From NCBI RefSeq assembly GCF_008080435.1, contig NZ_VRKN01000001.1, forward strand, positions 434,001 through 498,000: a stretch of 64,000 nucleotides of DNA. Reading direction: 5' to 3'. Below are positions 9,630 to 18,561 of this stretch, in pieces (within the stretch, counting starts at the first letter, position 1; every line of letters begins with the position of its first letter). The stretch is from Enterobacter asburiae (GTDB taxonomy: Bacteria; Pseudomonadota; Gammaproteobacteria; Enterobacterales; Enterobacteriaceae). The notes beneath the pieces are model-generated. The model made no database searches. It saw only the letters and a program-made list of their open reading frames with translations, and was not told the origin of the DNA. The position numbers were made by a program, and so were the translations under genes.

Positions 9630-10526
9630 ATGATCTATGACTGCTTCTTATATTACGATGAAGATATGCTTCTCGAAATCAGGCTGAATACGCTAGCGGA
9701 CGTTGTCGATCGCTTCGTTATCGTTGAGTCAACGCATACCTTTACCGGTAAAAAGAGGCAGCTGCATTTTGACGTAAATAAATACAGTCAATTTAAAGAT
9801 AAAATTATCTACGTTGTTCATGATAAAGAACCGATTACGAAAGCCGCTGAAGAATCACATCCGGTTCGAGAGGTCATTCCGGGGCTGCCAGACGGTATGG
9901 TGGTGGATGCGTGGGCAAATGAAGCCGCGCAGAGGAATGCTATCATGCAGGGTTTGACGCAGGCCAGCGATGATGATTTGATTTTAATTTCCGATGTGGA
10001 TGAGATATTTTCCCCTCGGGTGGTAGCATCGATAAATCCCAAAAAGCTCTGCACCACTATTTATCAGAATTTCTATAATTATCAGTTTAACCTGCAGGTT
10101 TTTAATACTGACAACACGCCAAGAAAATGTAAATTACCGAGAGCTACCCAATATAAAAATCTCGTTAATTTCTTTGGCGGTGAACCTGAATCATTCAGGA
10201 ATCTTAAACGCACCCGAAGCGTCAAAAACTGGTCCTGGCTAAAATGGAACTGGTTCAAGGTTAACAACAGCATCATTGAAAATGGTGGCTGGCATTTCTC
10301 ATGGGTGATGACACCTGAGCGCATCTCAGAAAAAATGTCTACCATTTCCCATACTGAATATGATCTTCCTGAGTTTAACAACCCGGAACACATCATGAAG
10401 GTCATTAAAAATGCGGAAGATATCTGGGGACGCGACAGGACGTTAATCAGGCAAGAGCTGACGGTTGAAAACTTCCCGGAGTACATTGTCCGCAATAAAG
10501 ACAAATTCAGCGCGTTCATTATTTAA
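9630..10526 (+). CDS. Glycosyltransferase family 17 protein
   Basis: The 298-residue product starts MIYDCFLYYDEDMLLEIRLN, the hallmark opening of GT17 (named for eukaryotic beta-1,4-mannosyl-glycoprotein N-acetylglucosaminyltransferase). FVIVESTHTFTGKKR follows, then the metal-binding DxD-type motif ILISDVDEIFSP (about residue 120) and GGWHFSWVMTPERI (about 225). There is no signal peptide or membrane helix, so it is probably cytoplasmic and acts on a surface polysaccharide or LPS precursor; donor and acceptor cannot be read from the sequence. The gene is visibly AT-richer than its neighbours, with many AAA/AAT/ATT codons, which suggests recent acquisition. GAGGG lies 10 bases before the ATG. 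It stands between the virK-like gene and the SdsR/RyeA locus. Confidence 0.85.
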   Translation: MIYDCFLYYDEDMLLEIRLNTLADVVDRFVIVESTHTFTGKKRQLHFDVNKYSQFKDKIIYVVHDKEPITKAAEESHPVREVIPGLPDGMVVDAWANEAAQRNAIMQGLTQASDDDLILISDVDEIFSPRVVASINPKKLCTTIYQNFYNYQFNLQVFNTDNTPRKCKLPRATQYKNLVNFFGGEPESFRNLKRTRSVKNWSWLKWNWFKVNNSIIENGGWHFSWVMTPERISEKMSTISHTEYDLPEFNNPEHIMKVIKNAEDIWGRDRTLIRQELTVENFPEYIVRNKDKFSAFII

Positions 10527-10724
10527 CTTACGGGCTGCCCTTTTGCTCGCCAGAAGACGTTTGCTCAGCGATCGCTCGGCCACAAAATTTTAACAAAGAT
10601 CCCAAAAAACCCTGGACGCACGCGGTCCTGAGTATGTTATGGTTTAGACAGGATATGGAATGTTCGAGAAAGTTTCGGGTGATTTCGAGTCAACACCGAA
10701 CAACGCTTTGAAAAACATACAGAT

Positions 10725-10827
10725 AAAAAGAGACCGAATACGATTCCTGTATTCGGTCCAGGGAAATGGCTCTTGGGAGAGAGCCGTGCGCTAAAAGTTG
10801 GCATTAATGCAGGCTAAGTCGCCTTGC
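10725..10827 (-). ncRNA. sdsR: SdsR (RyeB) sigma-S-dependent small RNA
   Basis: The minus strand reads almost exactly as Salmonella/E. coli SdsR. The 5' region GCAAGGCGACTTAGCC is followed by a conserved block including GCATTAATGCCAAC and CGGCTCTCTCCCAAGAGCC. The terminator hairpin ACCGAATAC-AGGAATC-GTATTCGGT with TCTTTTT closes it. Length is about 103 nt. The promoter fits sigma-S: CTATTCTTAA, with TATTCT ending 6 bases before the predicted +1 at 10827. In enterobacteria SdsR is an abundant stationary-phase, Hfq/ProQ-associated sRNA that represses ompD, mutS and others, and it pairs with antisense RyeA. As in E. coli it lies just before yebY, but here the virK-GT17 insert separates it from pphA. 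Confidence 0.93.
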
Positions 10828-10833
10828 CTTTTA

Positions 10834-10840
10834 AGAATAG
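10834..10840 (-). promoter_or_regulatory. sdsR promoter -10 (sigma-S type)
   Basis: On the minus strand CTATTCTTAA resembles the sigma-S extended -10 CTATACTTAA. It is placed 6 bases before the predicted SdsR 5' end. Confidence 0.7.
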
Positions 10841-10910
10841 ATGACGACGCCAGGTTTTCCAGTCCACAGCTAAAGCGGTCGGAAAAAAAGCGCCAGAGCA
10901 TCATTAAATG

Positions 10911-10952
10911 TGAAAAACCGCAGTGCTTACGCAAGCATCTGCGGTTTTTTAT
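10911..10952. terminator. Bidirectional terminator between ryeA/sdsR and yebY
   Basis: AACCGCAG-TGCTT-ACGC-AAGCA-T-CTGCGGTT forms a 13-bp stem with one bulge. It is flanked by A5 on the left and T6 on the right, so it can terminate + strand (RyeA) and - strand (yebY) transcripts. Confidence 0.85.
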
Positions 10953-10966
10953 TGGAAAGCTGAACG

Positions 10967-11305
10967 TTAGCAGAGCTTGTCGGCGCGCTCGATAAACGGT
11001 GCCAGACTCATTTTTTGTCCCGGATGCGCCGGGTCATCGATCTGAATAATGCTAATCGGCTGGCCGCTGCTCTTACCGCTGGCTACCTGCTGCTCTGCGG
11101 TTTCATTTAACGGGTATTGCACCAGCGTGCTCGGGTTGATCGCATACAGCGCATGACCCGGACGGCAGGTCAGCATTACCTCTTCGCGATTGAAAGCCCA
11201 TTTGTCCTTACCCACTTCAAAACGGCTAACGGTGATAACCTGCGGCGCGGCAAGCGCGCTCCCCGTGCAGGCCAGCAATATGAGAGAAAGTACTGTCTTT
11301 TTCAT
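10967..11305 (-). CDS. yebY: YebY, secreted DUF2511 protein
   Basis: The 112-residue product has a cleavable signal peptide ([20 protein letters not shown], cleavage about residue 20). The mature domain of about 92 residues contains two cysteines (VMLTCRPGH and the terminal DKLC) that could form a disulfide. It matches E. coli YebY. It follows copD with a 16-bp gap in what appears to be a copC-copD-yebY operon. That context, and the copper induction of these genes reported in E. coli, suggest a periplasmic role in copper handling; no activity is established. Confidence 0.9.
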   Translation of the reverse strand: MKKTVLSLILLACTGSALAAPQVITVSRFEVGKDKWAFNREEVMLTCRPGHALYAINPSTLVQYPLNETAEQQVASGKSSGQPISIIQIDDPAHPGQKMSLAPFIERADKLC

Positions 11306-11321
11306 ATGATATTTAACCTTG

Positions 11322-12191
11322 TCAGAAGGGTTCCCAGGTGGCGAACAGACTGACCGTTGCCAGTACCAGCGCTCCCAGCACCACTTCTGCCTGTGTCATC
11401 CTGATAAAAATCTGTTGTGCTCGCCCGGTCTCCGGACGAAACCGTGGCACCAGAAAATACCGATTTGCCAGCGCAATTACCACCATCAACGCCACCAGCG
11501 CACATTTGAACAACAAAAACTGCACGTAGCCAGCCTGCCAGGGAATATGAACGCCCAGTATCATGAGCGCATTTATCACGCCGGTGAGCAGCACGCCCGC
11601 GACGGCGTAATGCCCCACGCGCGAGAAGCGCATCATGGTAAAGATGGCGGCATTCTGCCACCGCCCTTTCGCCAGGCGCATGCAGAACAGCAGGGGCAGT
11701 AATCCGCCAAACCAGGTTGCGGCACATATCAGGTGAACGGCATAATTAAGACGCTGCAACGCCCCCATCGGACCGTCGTTCATCGCCGCGTGCCCTACCC
11801 CAGCCAGCAGGATAAGCTGGCCCATTGCGAGCAGCAGCAGCCGCGAACCTTTCAGCGGCGCAAGCCATGCCGCACCGACCGTCATCGCAGCGAGAATAAT
11901 TTGCCACAGCCAGACGCCACCAAACCGGGTCCCCATCACGCTGTACCAGACCTGCGGGGCAAACACATCTCCCCAGCCGTTACCCATCAATCCGCCCTGC
12001 AGCATAAACATCAGGAACGCTGCCGCCAGGCTCACTAAGGCCGCCACTTTCTGCTGCGACTGGAAACGTCGTGACATCAGACGCTGGAGAGAGGAAGGCG
12101 CAAACCAGACGCTGTAAAGCGCATTGCCAAAAACCAGCATTAGCGCCCCGAAATGGATAAAGCGTAACCCGATATAACACAGCGCCAGCAT
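11322..12191 (-). CDS. copD: CopD-family inner-membrane copper protein (YebZ)
   Basis: This 289-residue polytopic membrane protein has about eight hydrophobic helices (for example [20 protein letters not shown] and [18 protein letters not shown]). It carries conserved histidines and methionines of CopD ([41 protein letters not shown]). CopD-family proteins work with periplasmic CopC in copper uptake or delivery to the cytoplasm. The ATG lies one base beyond the copC stop, so the two genes are translationally coupled. yebY follows in the same operon. Confidence 0.93.
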   Translation of the reverse strand: MLALCYIGLRFIHFGALMLVFGNALYSVWFAPSSLQRLMSRRFQSQQKVAALVSLAAAFLMFMLQGGLMGNGWGDVFAPQVWYSVMGTRFGGVWLWQIILAAMTVGAAWLAPLKGSRLLLLAMGQLILLAGVGHAAMNDGPMGALQRLNYAVHLICAATWFGGLLPLLFCMRLAKGRWQNAAIFTMMRFSRVGHYAVAGVLLTGVINALMILGVHIPWQAGYVQFLLFKCALVALMVVIALANRYFLVPRFRPETGRAQQIFIRMTQAEVVLGALVLATVSLFATWEPF

Positions 12192-12192
12192 G

Positions 12193-12564
12193 CTATTTCA
12201 CGCTAAAGTGATAGCTGCCTTTGGTTTTATGGCCGTCTACGGAGACTACATGCCAGTCCACCTGGTAAGTCCCTGACGCCAGCGTTTGTTCCAGCGGAAC
12301 GGTGAGCTGAGCTTTATTCTTTTCGTCTCGCGTAGCGGTCCCCGTTTTGATGACCTGCTTTTGCGCATCCGTTACCACCACGCCGCTAAAACCAGGTTCG
12401 ATACCTTCCGAAAAATTCAGCGTAAGTACCTGCGGTGCGGTCACCACGCTGTCTGCTGCCGGGATTTGCTGTTTAAGATGTGCATGTGCCAGCACGGAGG
12501 GCGTCATCATTGTCGAGGCCACAAAAACCAGTGCGCATACCGCGCGGGAAGCGGAGAAACCCAT
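12193..12564 (-). CDS. copC: Periplasmic copper-binding protein CopC (YobA)
   Basis: The 123-residue product has a signal peptide ending in SVLAHAHLK. The mature protein begins with the HAHL motif whose histidine is the copper(II) ligand in CopC. The fold is the CopC beta-barrel, ending with a second histidine-rich strand ([19 protein letters not shown]). ATG at 12564 ([10 protein letters not shown]) is chosen because AAGGA sits 9 bases before it. The in-frame ATG at 12573 is directly adjacent to that motif and too close. It is first gene of the copC-copD-yebY operon and divergent from holE. Confidence 0.93.
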   Translation of the reverse strand: MGFSASRAVCALVFVASTMMTPSVLAHAHLKQQIPAADSVVTAPQVLTLNFSEGIEPGFSGVVVTDAQKQVIKTGTATRDEKNKAQLTVPLEQTLASGTYQVDWHVVSVDGHKTKGSYHFSVK

Positions 12565-12701
12565 CGCAATCATTCCTTTTTGTTATGTCTGTATGCTAAA
12601 GAATAACGCTGTATAATAAACGAGTCGAGGATCATCCTGCCTCCGCTTGTCATCATCGTGCAATCGCGGTAACGTTGCCGCCGCATAAAAAGGAGAAGGT
12701 A

Positions 12702-12932
12702 ATGAAGATCAATCTGGCCGCCCTTCCGCAGGACGAGATGGATAAAGTGAATGTCGATCTCGCTGCCGCTGGCGTCGCGTTCAAAGAGCGTTACAACATG
12801 CCCATCGTGGCTGAAGTCGTTGAACGGGAACAACCCGCCCATCTGCGCGACTGGTTTCGCGAAAGATTAATTGCCCACCGTCTCGCCTCGGTTAACCTCT
12901 CCCGTTTACCGTACGAGCCTAAAGTTAAATAA
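12702..12932 (+). CDS. holE: DNA polymerase III theta subunit HolE
   Basis: The 76-residue product is the same length as E. coli theta. The core [20 protein letters not shown] and the C-terminal [20 protein letters not shown] are almost identical. Theta binds the epsilon proofreading subunit of the polymerase III core and mildly stabilises it. ATG 12702 is preceded by AAGGAGAAGG, an excellent ribosome-binding site, and the frame upstream of it is not conserved. A TATAAT at 12612-12617 is a likely -10. It is divergent from copC. Confidence 0.95.
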   Translation: MKINLAALPQDEMDKVNVDLAAAGVAFKERYNMPIVAEVVEREQPAHLRDWFRERLIAHRLASVNLSRLPYEPKVK

Positions 12933-13042
12933 GCTTAACGAGTCGTTACACTTCCTTACGCGGAATCTGGCAGGATAAGAAAACCCTGATAAATTTAGGT
13001 GTATTCTTAAATCTCTGCGACTCAGTGTATAAGGAAGTCACG

Positions 13043-13693
13043 ATGTCACATTGGAATATAGCGGCAGCCCAGTATAGCGGTCAGCACCAGAGCGTGGATG
13101 ACCATGTTACGCACCACCTGCGCTTCATCGCCGAAGCAGCACGGCAGCGGTGTGATTTGCTGGTCTTCCCTGAACTCTCATTAACGGGCTCAGGCGCACC
13201 GACGTTACCTCCCCCACCCGATGACGCGCAGCTGGAACCGCTGCTTAACGCGGCACATTTTTACCAGATTACCGTTATTGCCGGAATTCCCCTGGAGCGG
13301 AATGGTCAGCGCCAGAAAGGCCTCGCGCTGTTTACGCCCGCTCGCCACCGCATCCTGCGCTACCCGCAAGGTCGCGGTGCCAGCCTGGTGCCGGGGGATA
13401 AACACCTTACCATCATTGATGCGCATGCCGATTCCCCCAATCTCGATCCCAGGGCAACGCTTGTTACCAGCTGCCAGTCAGTAAGGGATAACCGCTGGCG
13501 GCAGTCCATCAGCACCCTGCAGCGCTTCGCGCATAAATATGCCATTGCGGTGCTAATGGCAAACGCCTGCGGCGGTAGCGCGCTGTGGGATGAAAAAGGC
13601 CAGCTGATCGTACGTGCGGATAAGGGCGAGCTTCTGGTGACCGGTACGCTAGGCGGAGAGGGTTGGCAAGGCGATATCATTCCTTTAGGCTAG
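13043..13693 (+). CDS. yobB: YobB, carbon-nitrogen hydrolase-like protein
   Basis: The 216-residue protein shows nitrilase-superfamily layout: NIAAAQYSGQ at the start, the catalytic-glutamate strand LLVFPELSLTGSG (about residue 45), and a candidate cysteine in TLVTSCQSVRD (about 147). WDEKGQLIVRADKGELLVTG closes the domain. The usual catalytic lysine motif (RKxHL) is not seen; the corresponding stretch reads ILRYPQGRGASL. Length is short for the family (about 260). Substrate is unknown. ATG 13043 follows AAGGAAG. The gene lies between holE and exoX as in E. coli, with exoX 24 bp downstream, possibly cotranscribed. Confidence 0.88.
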   Translation: MSHWNIAAAQYSGQHQSVDDHVTHHLRFIAEAARQRCDLLVFPELSLTGSGAPTLPPPPDDAQLEPLLNAAHFYQITVIAGIPLERNGQRQKGLALFTPARHRILRYPQGRGASLVPGDKHLTIIDAHADSPNLDPRATLVTSCQSVRDNRWRQSISTLQRFAHKYAIAVLMANACGGSALWDEKGQLIVRADKGELLVTGTLGGEGWQGDIIPLG

Positions 13694-13717
13694 GCGTTTT
13701 AAGCTCAGGAGTTTTCA

Positions 13718-14380
13718 ATGCTGCGCGTCATCGATACCGAAACTTGCGACCTTCAGGGCGGAATTGTAGAAGTGGCCTCTGTCGACGTGGTTGATGGTAA
13801 AATCGTCAACCCAATGAGCCATCTGGTGCGTCCCGATCGCCCCATCAGCCCTCAGGCGATGGCTATCCATCGCATTACCGAATCGATGGTGGCGGATAAG
13901 CCGTGGATCGAAGAGATCATTCCCCATTACTACGGTAGCCCATGGTACGTCGCGCATAACGCCAGTTTTGACCGCCGGGTGTTACCTGAAATGCCGGGCG
14001 AATGGATTTGCACCATGAAACTGGCGCGCCGACTGTGGCCGGGGATCAAATACAGCAATATGGCGCTGTATAAATCCCGTAAGCTCAGCGTCAGAACGCC
14101 AGAGGGACTGCACCATCACCGTGCCCTGTACGACTGCTATATCACCGCCGCCTTGCTGATTGACATCATGAATGCCTCTGGCTGGACGCCGGATGATATG
14201 GCGACAATCACCGGACGCCCTGCGCTACTGACCACATTTACCTTTGGTAAATATCGCGGGAAACCGGTATCCGAGGTGGCGGATAAAGACCCGGGCTATT
14301 TGCGCTGGCTGTACAACAACCTCGACAGAATGAGCCCGGAACTGCGCTTAACGCTGAAACATTATCTGGGTGACGCTTAA
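13718..14380 (+). CDS. exoX: Exodeoxyribonuclease X
   Basis: The 220-residue DnaQ-family 3'-5' exonuclease has the DEDDh motifs: D and E in [11 protein letters not shown] (residues about 6 and 8), D in [11 protein letters not shown] (about 85), and H with D in [11 protein letters not shown] (about 135). ExoX takes part in mismatch repair and other DNA repair as a single-strand exonuclease. The C-terminal part ([20 protein letters not shown]) is a second small domain seen in the family. Its TAA stop overlaps the stop of convergent ptrB in a shared TTAA. Confidence 0.95.
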   Translation: MLRVIDTETCDLQGGIVEVASVDVVDGKIVNPMSHLVRPDRPISPQAMAIHRITESMVADKPWIEEIIPHYYGSPWYVAHNASFDRRVLPEMPGEWICTMKLARRLWPGIKYSNMALYKSRKLSVRTPEGLHHHRALYDCYITAALLIDIMNASGWTPDDMATITGRPALLTTFTFGKYRGKPVSEVADKDPGYLRWLYNNLDRMSPELRLTLKHYLGDA

Positions 14381-16437
14381 CGCTCCGCACGGCCTGGCAG
14401 CGTTTCCTGCGCCAGGCCTATTAAAAAGGCATATTCCAGGGCAACCCCTTCGTACGATTTAAATCGTCCTGATTTCCCCCCGTGTCCGGAATCCATGTCG
14501 GTACACAGCAGCAGAAGATTGTCATCGGTTTTCAGCTCCCGCAGTTTTGCCACCCATTTTGCCGGCTCCCAGTATTGCACCTGAGAATCATGCAAACCGG
14601 TGGTGACCAGCATATGCGGGTAGGCTTTCGCTTCCACGTTATCGTACGGGCTGTACGCCTTCATATAGCGGTAGTACATCTCATCCTGCGGATTCCCCCA
14701 CTCTTCAAACTCCCCGGTGGTAAGAGGAATGGATTCATCAAGCATGGTCGTGACCACGTCGACAAACGGAACCTGCGCGACAATCCCCTTAAAGCGGTCG
14801 GGACGCTGGTTGATCGCCGCCCCCATCAGCATTCCGCCCGCGCTGCCACCCATCCCAAAGCAAAGCTGCGGATCCCCGTAGCCCTGCTCAATCAGCGCAT
14901 CGCAGACGTCGAGGTAGTCATTGAAGGTGTTTTTCTTTTTCAGGAATTTCCCGTCTTCATACCAGTGCTGTCCCAGTTCACCGCCGCCGCGAATATGGGC
15001 GATGGCGTAAACAAAACCGCGATCGAGCAGGCTTAACCGGCTGCTGCTAAAATCGGCGTCCATGCTTGAGCCGTACGAGCCGTAGCCGTACACCAGGATC
15101 GGATTTTTGCCTTTATGGAAATGTGCCCGATGGTAAACGAGAGAGACCGGTACCTCCACGCCATCACGGGCGGTGACCCACAGGTGCTCGCTGCGGTAGT
15201 TTTCCGACTCAAACCCTTTTACCTCGGTCTGTTTAATCACCTGGCGCTGCCCGGTATCCATATCCAGCTCAAACAGGGTGTCCGGTGTGGTCATGGATGA
15301 GTAGCCGTAGCGCAACCGCGACGATTCGGGTTCAGGGTTGAAACCAATCCACGTCACATAGGCCGGGTCGTCGAACGCAATCCCCACCACTTCCCGGGTT
15401 TTACGGTTGATTTGCCGGATACTGGTCAGCCCGCGCTGACGCTCTTCCACCACCAGCCAGTCGGTAAACAGGGTGAACCCTTCCAGCATCACCTGATCCC
15501 GCGCGGGGATAAGCACTTCCCACTTGCGCTCATCGCGCACTTTGGTTTTATAGAGACCAAAATTTTTGCCCTCGCGATTGGAGCGCAAATAAAAGCTGTG
15601 CTGGAAGTGATCCAGGCTGTACTCGTGATCCTTGCGGCGCGGCAGGAAACAAAGCGGCTGGGCATCAGGCAGTTCGGCATCCAGCAGCAGAACTTCCGAC
15701 GTCGTCGCGCTGGCAAGGACGATAATCACATAGTGGCGTGAGGAGGTTTTATGCAGGCTGACATAAAACGTTTCGTCTTTCTCTTCATAAACCAGCTCGT
15801 CGTCAGCGGAGTCCGTTCCCACCGTATGTCGCCACACCTGATAAGGCAGCAGCGTCGACGCGTGCTTTTTGACGTAGTAAACCGTCTCGGAGTCATTCGC
15901 CCAGACAAAATCCGGGGAGACGTTTTCCAGCATTTCCGGATACCAGTTGCCGGTGTCCAGATTGCGAAACCGCAGGCCGTACTGGCGACGGGAGAGATAA
16001 TCCTCCGCCAGCGCCATCACCGCGTTGTCAGGCGAAATGGACATGCCGCCCAGGGTATAAAACTCGCTGTGGGCGGCGCGCTGGTTGGCATCCAGCAGAA
16101 TATCCCACTCATCCCATTCGGCGCTTAACACCGACTGACGCTGGTAGATAGGATACTCATTGCCGGGCTCGTAAATATGGCGATAGCGATAGCCGTTTTT
16201 GGTCCAGGGCGCGGAGATATCGCGCTGAGGAATACGCTGCACCATTTCATTCAGCAGCTGGTTCTGAAGCGTCTGCTGGCTGGACATGACCTTGCGGCCA
16301 TAGTCGTTTTCCTCGTGCAGGTAGTCGAGTACCTCTGGCCGGGAGCGTGAATCGTCCCGCAGCCAGTAATAGTTGTCTATACGCGTATCACCATGCGTGG
16401 TGATCGCATAAGGTATACGTCGGGCTTTCGGTGGCAT
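14377..16437 (-). CDS. ptrB: Oligopeptidase B (protease II)
   Basis: This 686-residue serine peptidase of the prolyl oligopeptidase family cleaves peptides after Lys and Arg. An N-terminal beta-propeller of about 400 residues precedes the alpha/beta-hydrolase domain. The nucleophile is in [13 protein letters not shown] (about residue 531). The conserved [12 protein letters not shown] and [19 protein letters not shown] are present. The catalytic Asp is around [15 protein letters not shown] and the His in [11 protein letters not shown]. Length matches E. coli (686). It is convergent with exoX, sharing the 4 bases TTAA at the stops. Confidence 0.97.
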   Translation of the reverse strand: MPPKARRIPYAITTHGDTRIDNYYWLRDDSRSRPEVLDYLHEENDYGRKVMSSQQTLQNQLLNEMVQRIPQRDISAPWTKNGYRYRHIYEPGNEYPIYQRQSVLSAEWDEWDILLDANQRAAHSEFYTLGGMSISPDNAVMALAEDYLSRRQYGLRFRNLDTGNWYPEMLENVSPDFVWANDSETVYYVKKHASTLLPYQVWRHTVGTDSADDELVYEEKDETFYVSLHKTSSRHYVIIVLASATTSEVLLLDAELPDAQPLCFLPRRKDHEYSLDHFQHSFYLRSNREGKNFGLYKTKVRDERKWEVLIPARDQVMLEGFTLFTDWLVVEERQRGLTSIRQINRKTREVVGIAFDDPAYVTWIGFNPEPESSRLRYGYSSMTTPDTLFELDMDTGQRQVIKQTEVKGFESENYRSEHLWVTARDGVEVPVSLVYHRAHFHKGKNPILVYGYGSYGSSMDADFSSSRLSLLDRGFVYAIAHIRGGGELGQHWYEDGKFLKKKNTFNDYLDVCDALIEQGYGDPQLCFGMGGSAGGMLMGAAINQRPDRFKGIVAQVPFVDVVTTMLDESIPLTTGEFEEWGNPQDEMYYRYMKAYSPYDNVEAKAYPHMLVTTGLHDSQVQYWEPAKWVAKLRELKTDDNLLLLCTDMDSGHGGKSGRFKSYEGVALEYAFLIGLAQETLPGRAER

Positions 16438-16504
16438 GTCATCATTCTTTTAAGTTTTACACCCTATAAGGTTGGCAAAACCCACGCATGATGCAAGCGA
16501 AACA

Positions 16505-16522
16505 GCGTCGCGACGGCGACGC
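16505..16522 (-). terminator. Possible terminator hairpin after yebE
   Basis: GCGTCGC-GACG-GCGACGC is a perfect 7-bp stem, directly after the yebE stop. The downstream minus-strand tract TGTTTCGCTT is T-rich but not a clean U run. Confidence 0.4.
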
Positions 16523-17170
16523 CTATCCCTGTAATACCTGTTTTTGTTCCCGGATATCCCGCTCAATGCCCTCGCGCACGTCCTGAGGGATCTTTAACGC
16601 ATCGCCCAGGGCGTTAAGGTAGCTCCGCTCCATAAAATGATCGATATCGATGGCGGCACAGCTGAGGAAATAGAGCTCCAGCGCCTCCTCCTCATTTTTC
16701 ACACTTTGCGCAAGACGCTGCGGCTCGAGCGGCTGTTCTATCGCCTGTGCCACCAGCGCTCTCCCCTTCTCTTCGACACCGGCTTCGCGCAGCTGCTGCT
16801 CGATCGCCAATCGTTCTTTTTCGTCGATATGCCCGTCACTCTTCGCGGCAAAAACCAGCGCAAGAATGAGCCGTTCGGTACGCAGATCCAGCGGCGAGGT
16901 GTGCTCGCCATAATGCGGTTCATCGCTGTGCGCGGTCCGTACTCTGTCCTTGTATTTATTCCACAGCACGGTGCCCGCGATGGCGCCACCGCCGGCCAGC
17001 AGCGCGCCTGTGCCATACTTTGCCAGCAGCTTGCGCGAGGATTTATTCGCGACCAGCAGGCCTGCCAGCCCGCCGAGCGCCCCGGGTACCAGCAGTTTGC
17101 TAAGGTCCCGCTCGCCAGACGATGTTTTCTGCCCTAACAGGGATTGCAGTTGATTTAACCAGCCAGACAT
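16523..17170 (-). CDS. yebE: YebE, DUF533/TerB-like inner-membrane protein
   Basis: The 215-residue product has a glycine-rich hydrophobic segment ([18 protein letters not shown] and [16 protein letters not shown], residues about 25-70) that likely spans or associates with the membrane. A C-terminal TerB-like domain carries the acidic motif [21 protein letters not shown]. coli YebE is a Cpx-regulated protein of unknown function. ATG 17170 ([10 protein letters not shown]) follows GAGGGAAACC; the GTG four codons upstream would bury that site. E. coli has yebF and yebG between yebE and purT; here purT follows directly on the other strand. Confidence 0.9.
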   Translation of the reverse strand: MSGWLNQLQSLLGQKTSSGERDLSKLLVPGALGGLAGLLVANKSSRKLLAKYGTGALLAGGGAIAGTVLWNKYKDRVRTAHSDEPHYGEHTSPLDLRTERLILALVFAAKSDGHIDEKERLAIEQQLREAGVEEKGRALVAQAIEQPLEPQRLAQSVKNEEEALELYFLSCAAIDIDHFMERSYLNALGDALKIPQDVREGIERDIREQKQVLQG

Positions 17171-17290
17171 GGTTTCCCTCACTTAACGGTGAACATGTTC
17201 CACAGCGTAAGCGAGCGGGCGTCAGGAAATGTCTGGTCGGGCTAAAGAAGCGCAAATTTCTGCCCCCTCGTTTAGCCATGCACAAGACAG

Positions 17291-17306
17291 ACGCAAACGT
17301 TTTCGT
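17291..17306. promoter_or_regulatory. PurR operator of purT
   Basis: ACGCAAACGTTTTCGT matches the PurR consensus ACGCAAACGTTTGCGT at 15 of 16 positions. It lies 34 bp before the purT ATG and abuts a TATACT -10 candidate at 17308-17313, so bound PurR would block the promoter. purT is a known PurR-regulon member. Confidence 0.88.
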
Positions 17307-17340
17307 TTATACTGCGCGCAACTTTTTTAGGGGGATTGTT

Positions 17341-18519
17341 ATGATTCGTTTAGGAACCGCGCTGCGACCTGCGGCGACGCGAGTGATGCTGTTGGGATCG
17401 GGCGAGCTGGGGAAAGAGGTCGCCATTGAGTGTCAACGTTTAGGTGTGGAAGTCATTGCCGTAGACCGTTACGCCGACGCACCCGCCATGCACGTCGCCC
17501 ATCGTTCTTATGTGATTAACATGCTGGATGGCGATGCCCTTCGCGAACTGATTACGCGCGAGAAACCCGATTTTGTCGTACCGGAAATTGAAGCCATCGC
17601 CACCGATACGCTGATCGCCCTGGAGCAGGAAGGCCAGCGCGTGGTGCCCTGCGCGAAAGCCGCAAAGCTGACCATGAACCGCGAAGGCATTCGTCGCCTG
17701 GCGGCGGAAGAGCTGGGATTGCCCACATCGGGCTACCGTTTTGCTGGCGATAAAGCCGCATTCCAGCAGGCCGTCGAGGAGATTGGCTACCCGTGCATCG
17801 TTAAGCCGGTGATGAGCTCCTCCGGAAAAGGACAGAGCTTTATTCGCGACAGCAGCGCGCTCGATAAAGCATGGGACTACGCCCAACAGGGTGGCCGTGC
17901 CGGAGCCGGTCGCGTGATTGTCGAAGGCGTCGTGAAGTTTGATTTCGAAATCACCCTGCTGACCGTCAGCGCCGTTGACGGCGTCCATTTCTGCGACCCA
18001 ATTGGGCACCGCCAGGAAGATGGCGATTACCGCGAATCCTGGCAGCCGCAGCAGATGAGCGCCCTGGCGCTGGAGCGTGCTCAGGCGATCGCCCGTAAAA
18101 CCGTCCTGGCGCTGGGTGGCTATGGCCTGTTCGGCGTGGAGCTGTTTGTGTGCGGTGATGAGGTGATTTTCAGCGAAGTCTCCCCTCGCCCGCATGACAC
18201 CGGCATGGTCACGCTGATTTCGCAGGATCTCTCCGAGTTCGCCCTGCACGTGCGCGCGTTCCTCGGCCTGCCCGTCGGCGGTGTCCGTCAGTACGGTCCG
18301 GCCGCCTCAGCGGTGATCCTGCCGCAGTTAACCAGCCAGAACGTCACGTTTGATAACGTCGACGGGGCGGTGGGTGCAGGATTGCAGGTACGTTTGTTCG
18401 GCAAGCCGGAGATCGACGGAACCCGCCGTCTTGGCGTGGCGTTAGCCTCCGGGAATAACGTTGACGACGCCGTGGCGAGAGCGAAAGCGGCCGCTGCAAA
18501 CGTCAAGGTTGCAGGATAA
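17341..18519 (+). CDS. purT: Formate-dependent phosphoribosylglycinamide formyltransferase PurT (GAR transformylase 2)
   Basis: The 392-residue ATP-grasp enzyme makes formyl-GAR from GAR, formate and ATP in purine synthesis, an alternative to folate-dependent PurN. The N-terminal pre-ATP-grasp domain shows [20 protein letters not shown]-grasp motifs follow: [26 protein letters not shown] and [23 protein letters not shown] 17341 ([10 protein letters not shown]) gives the E. coli length; the frame is open much further upstream but that part overlaps the PurR operator and promoter. A bidirectional terminator separates it from eda. Confidence 0.97.
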   Translation: MIRLGTALRPAATRVMLLGSGELGKEVAIECQRLGVEVIAVDRYADAPAMHVAHRSYVINMLDGDALRELITREKPDFVVPEIEAIATDTLIALEQEGQRVVPCAKAAKLTMNREGIRRLAAEELGLPTSGYRFAGDKAAFQQAVEEIGYPCIVKPVMSSSGKGQSFIRDSSALDKAWDYAQQGGRAGAGRVIVEGVVKFDFEITLLTVSAVDGVHFCDPIGHRQEDGDYRESWQPQQMSALALERAQAIARKTVLALGGYGLFGVELFVCGDEVIFSEVSPRPHDTGMVTLISQDLSEFALHVRAFLGLPVGGVRQYGPAASAVILPQLTSQNVTFDNVDGAVGAGLQVRLFGKPEIDGTRRLGVALASGNNVDDAVARAKAAAANVKVAG

Positions 18520-18521
18520 AA

Positions 18522-18546
18522 AAAACGGGCCGTAAGGCCCGTTTTT
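18522..18546. terminator. Bidirectional terminator between purT and eda
   Basis: AAAACGGGCC-GTAA-GGCCCGTTTTT is a perfect stem with A and T runs on both sides, placed between the convergent stops of purT and eda. Confidence 0.92.
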
Positions 18547-18561
18547 CATGCGGCGAATGGC

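Larger units (their letters stand above)
10645..10950 (+). ncRNA. ryeA: RyeA (SraC) small RNA, antisense to SdsR; ends approximate
   Basis: E. coli makes RyeA (about 250 nt) from the strand opposite SdsR, starting roughly 100 nt before the SdsR 3' end. The matching strand here is conserved over the whole SdsR locus and finishes at a strong terminator at 10911-10952. The start is a guess: TATGTT/TATGGT at about 10633-10643 could be a -10. The 3' end may be earlier than given. The call rests on locus conservation. Confidence 0.45.

Noticed and set aside
8347-10640. A mobile element or genomic island carrying the virK/glycosyltransferase pair
   Set aside because: No integrase, transposase, tRNA target, or flanking direct repeat could be found, so only an insertion relative to E. 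coli is claimed.
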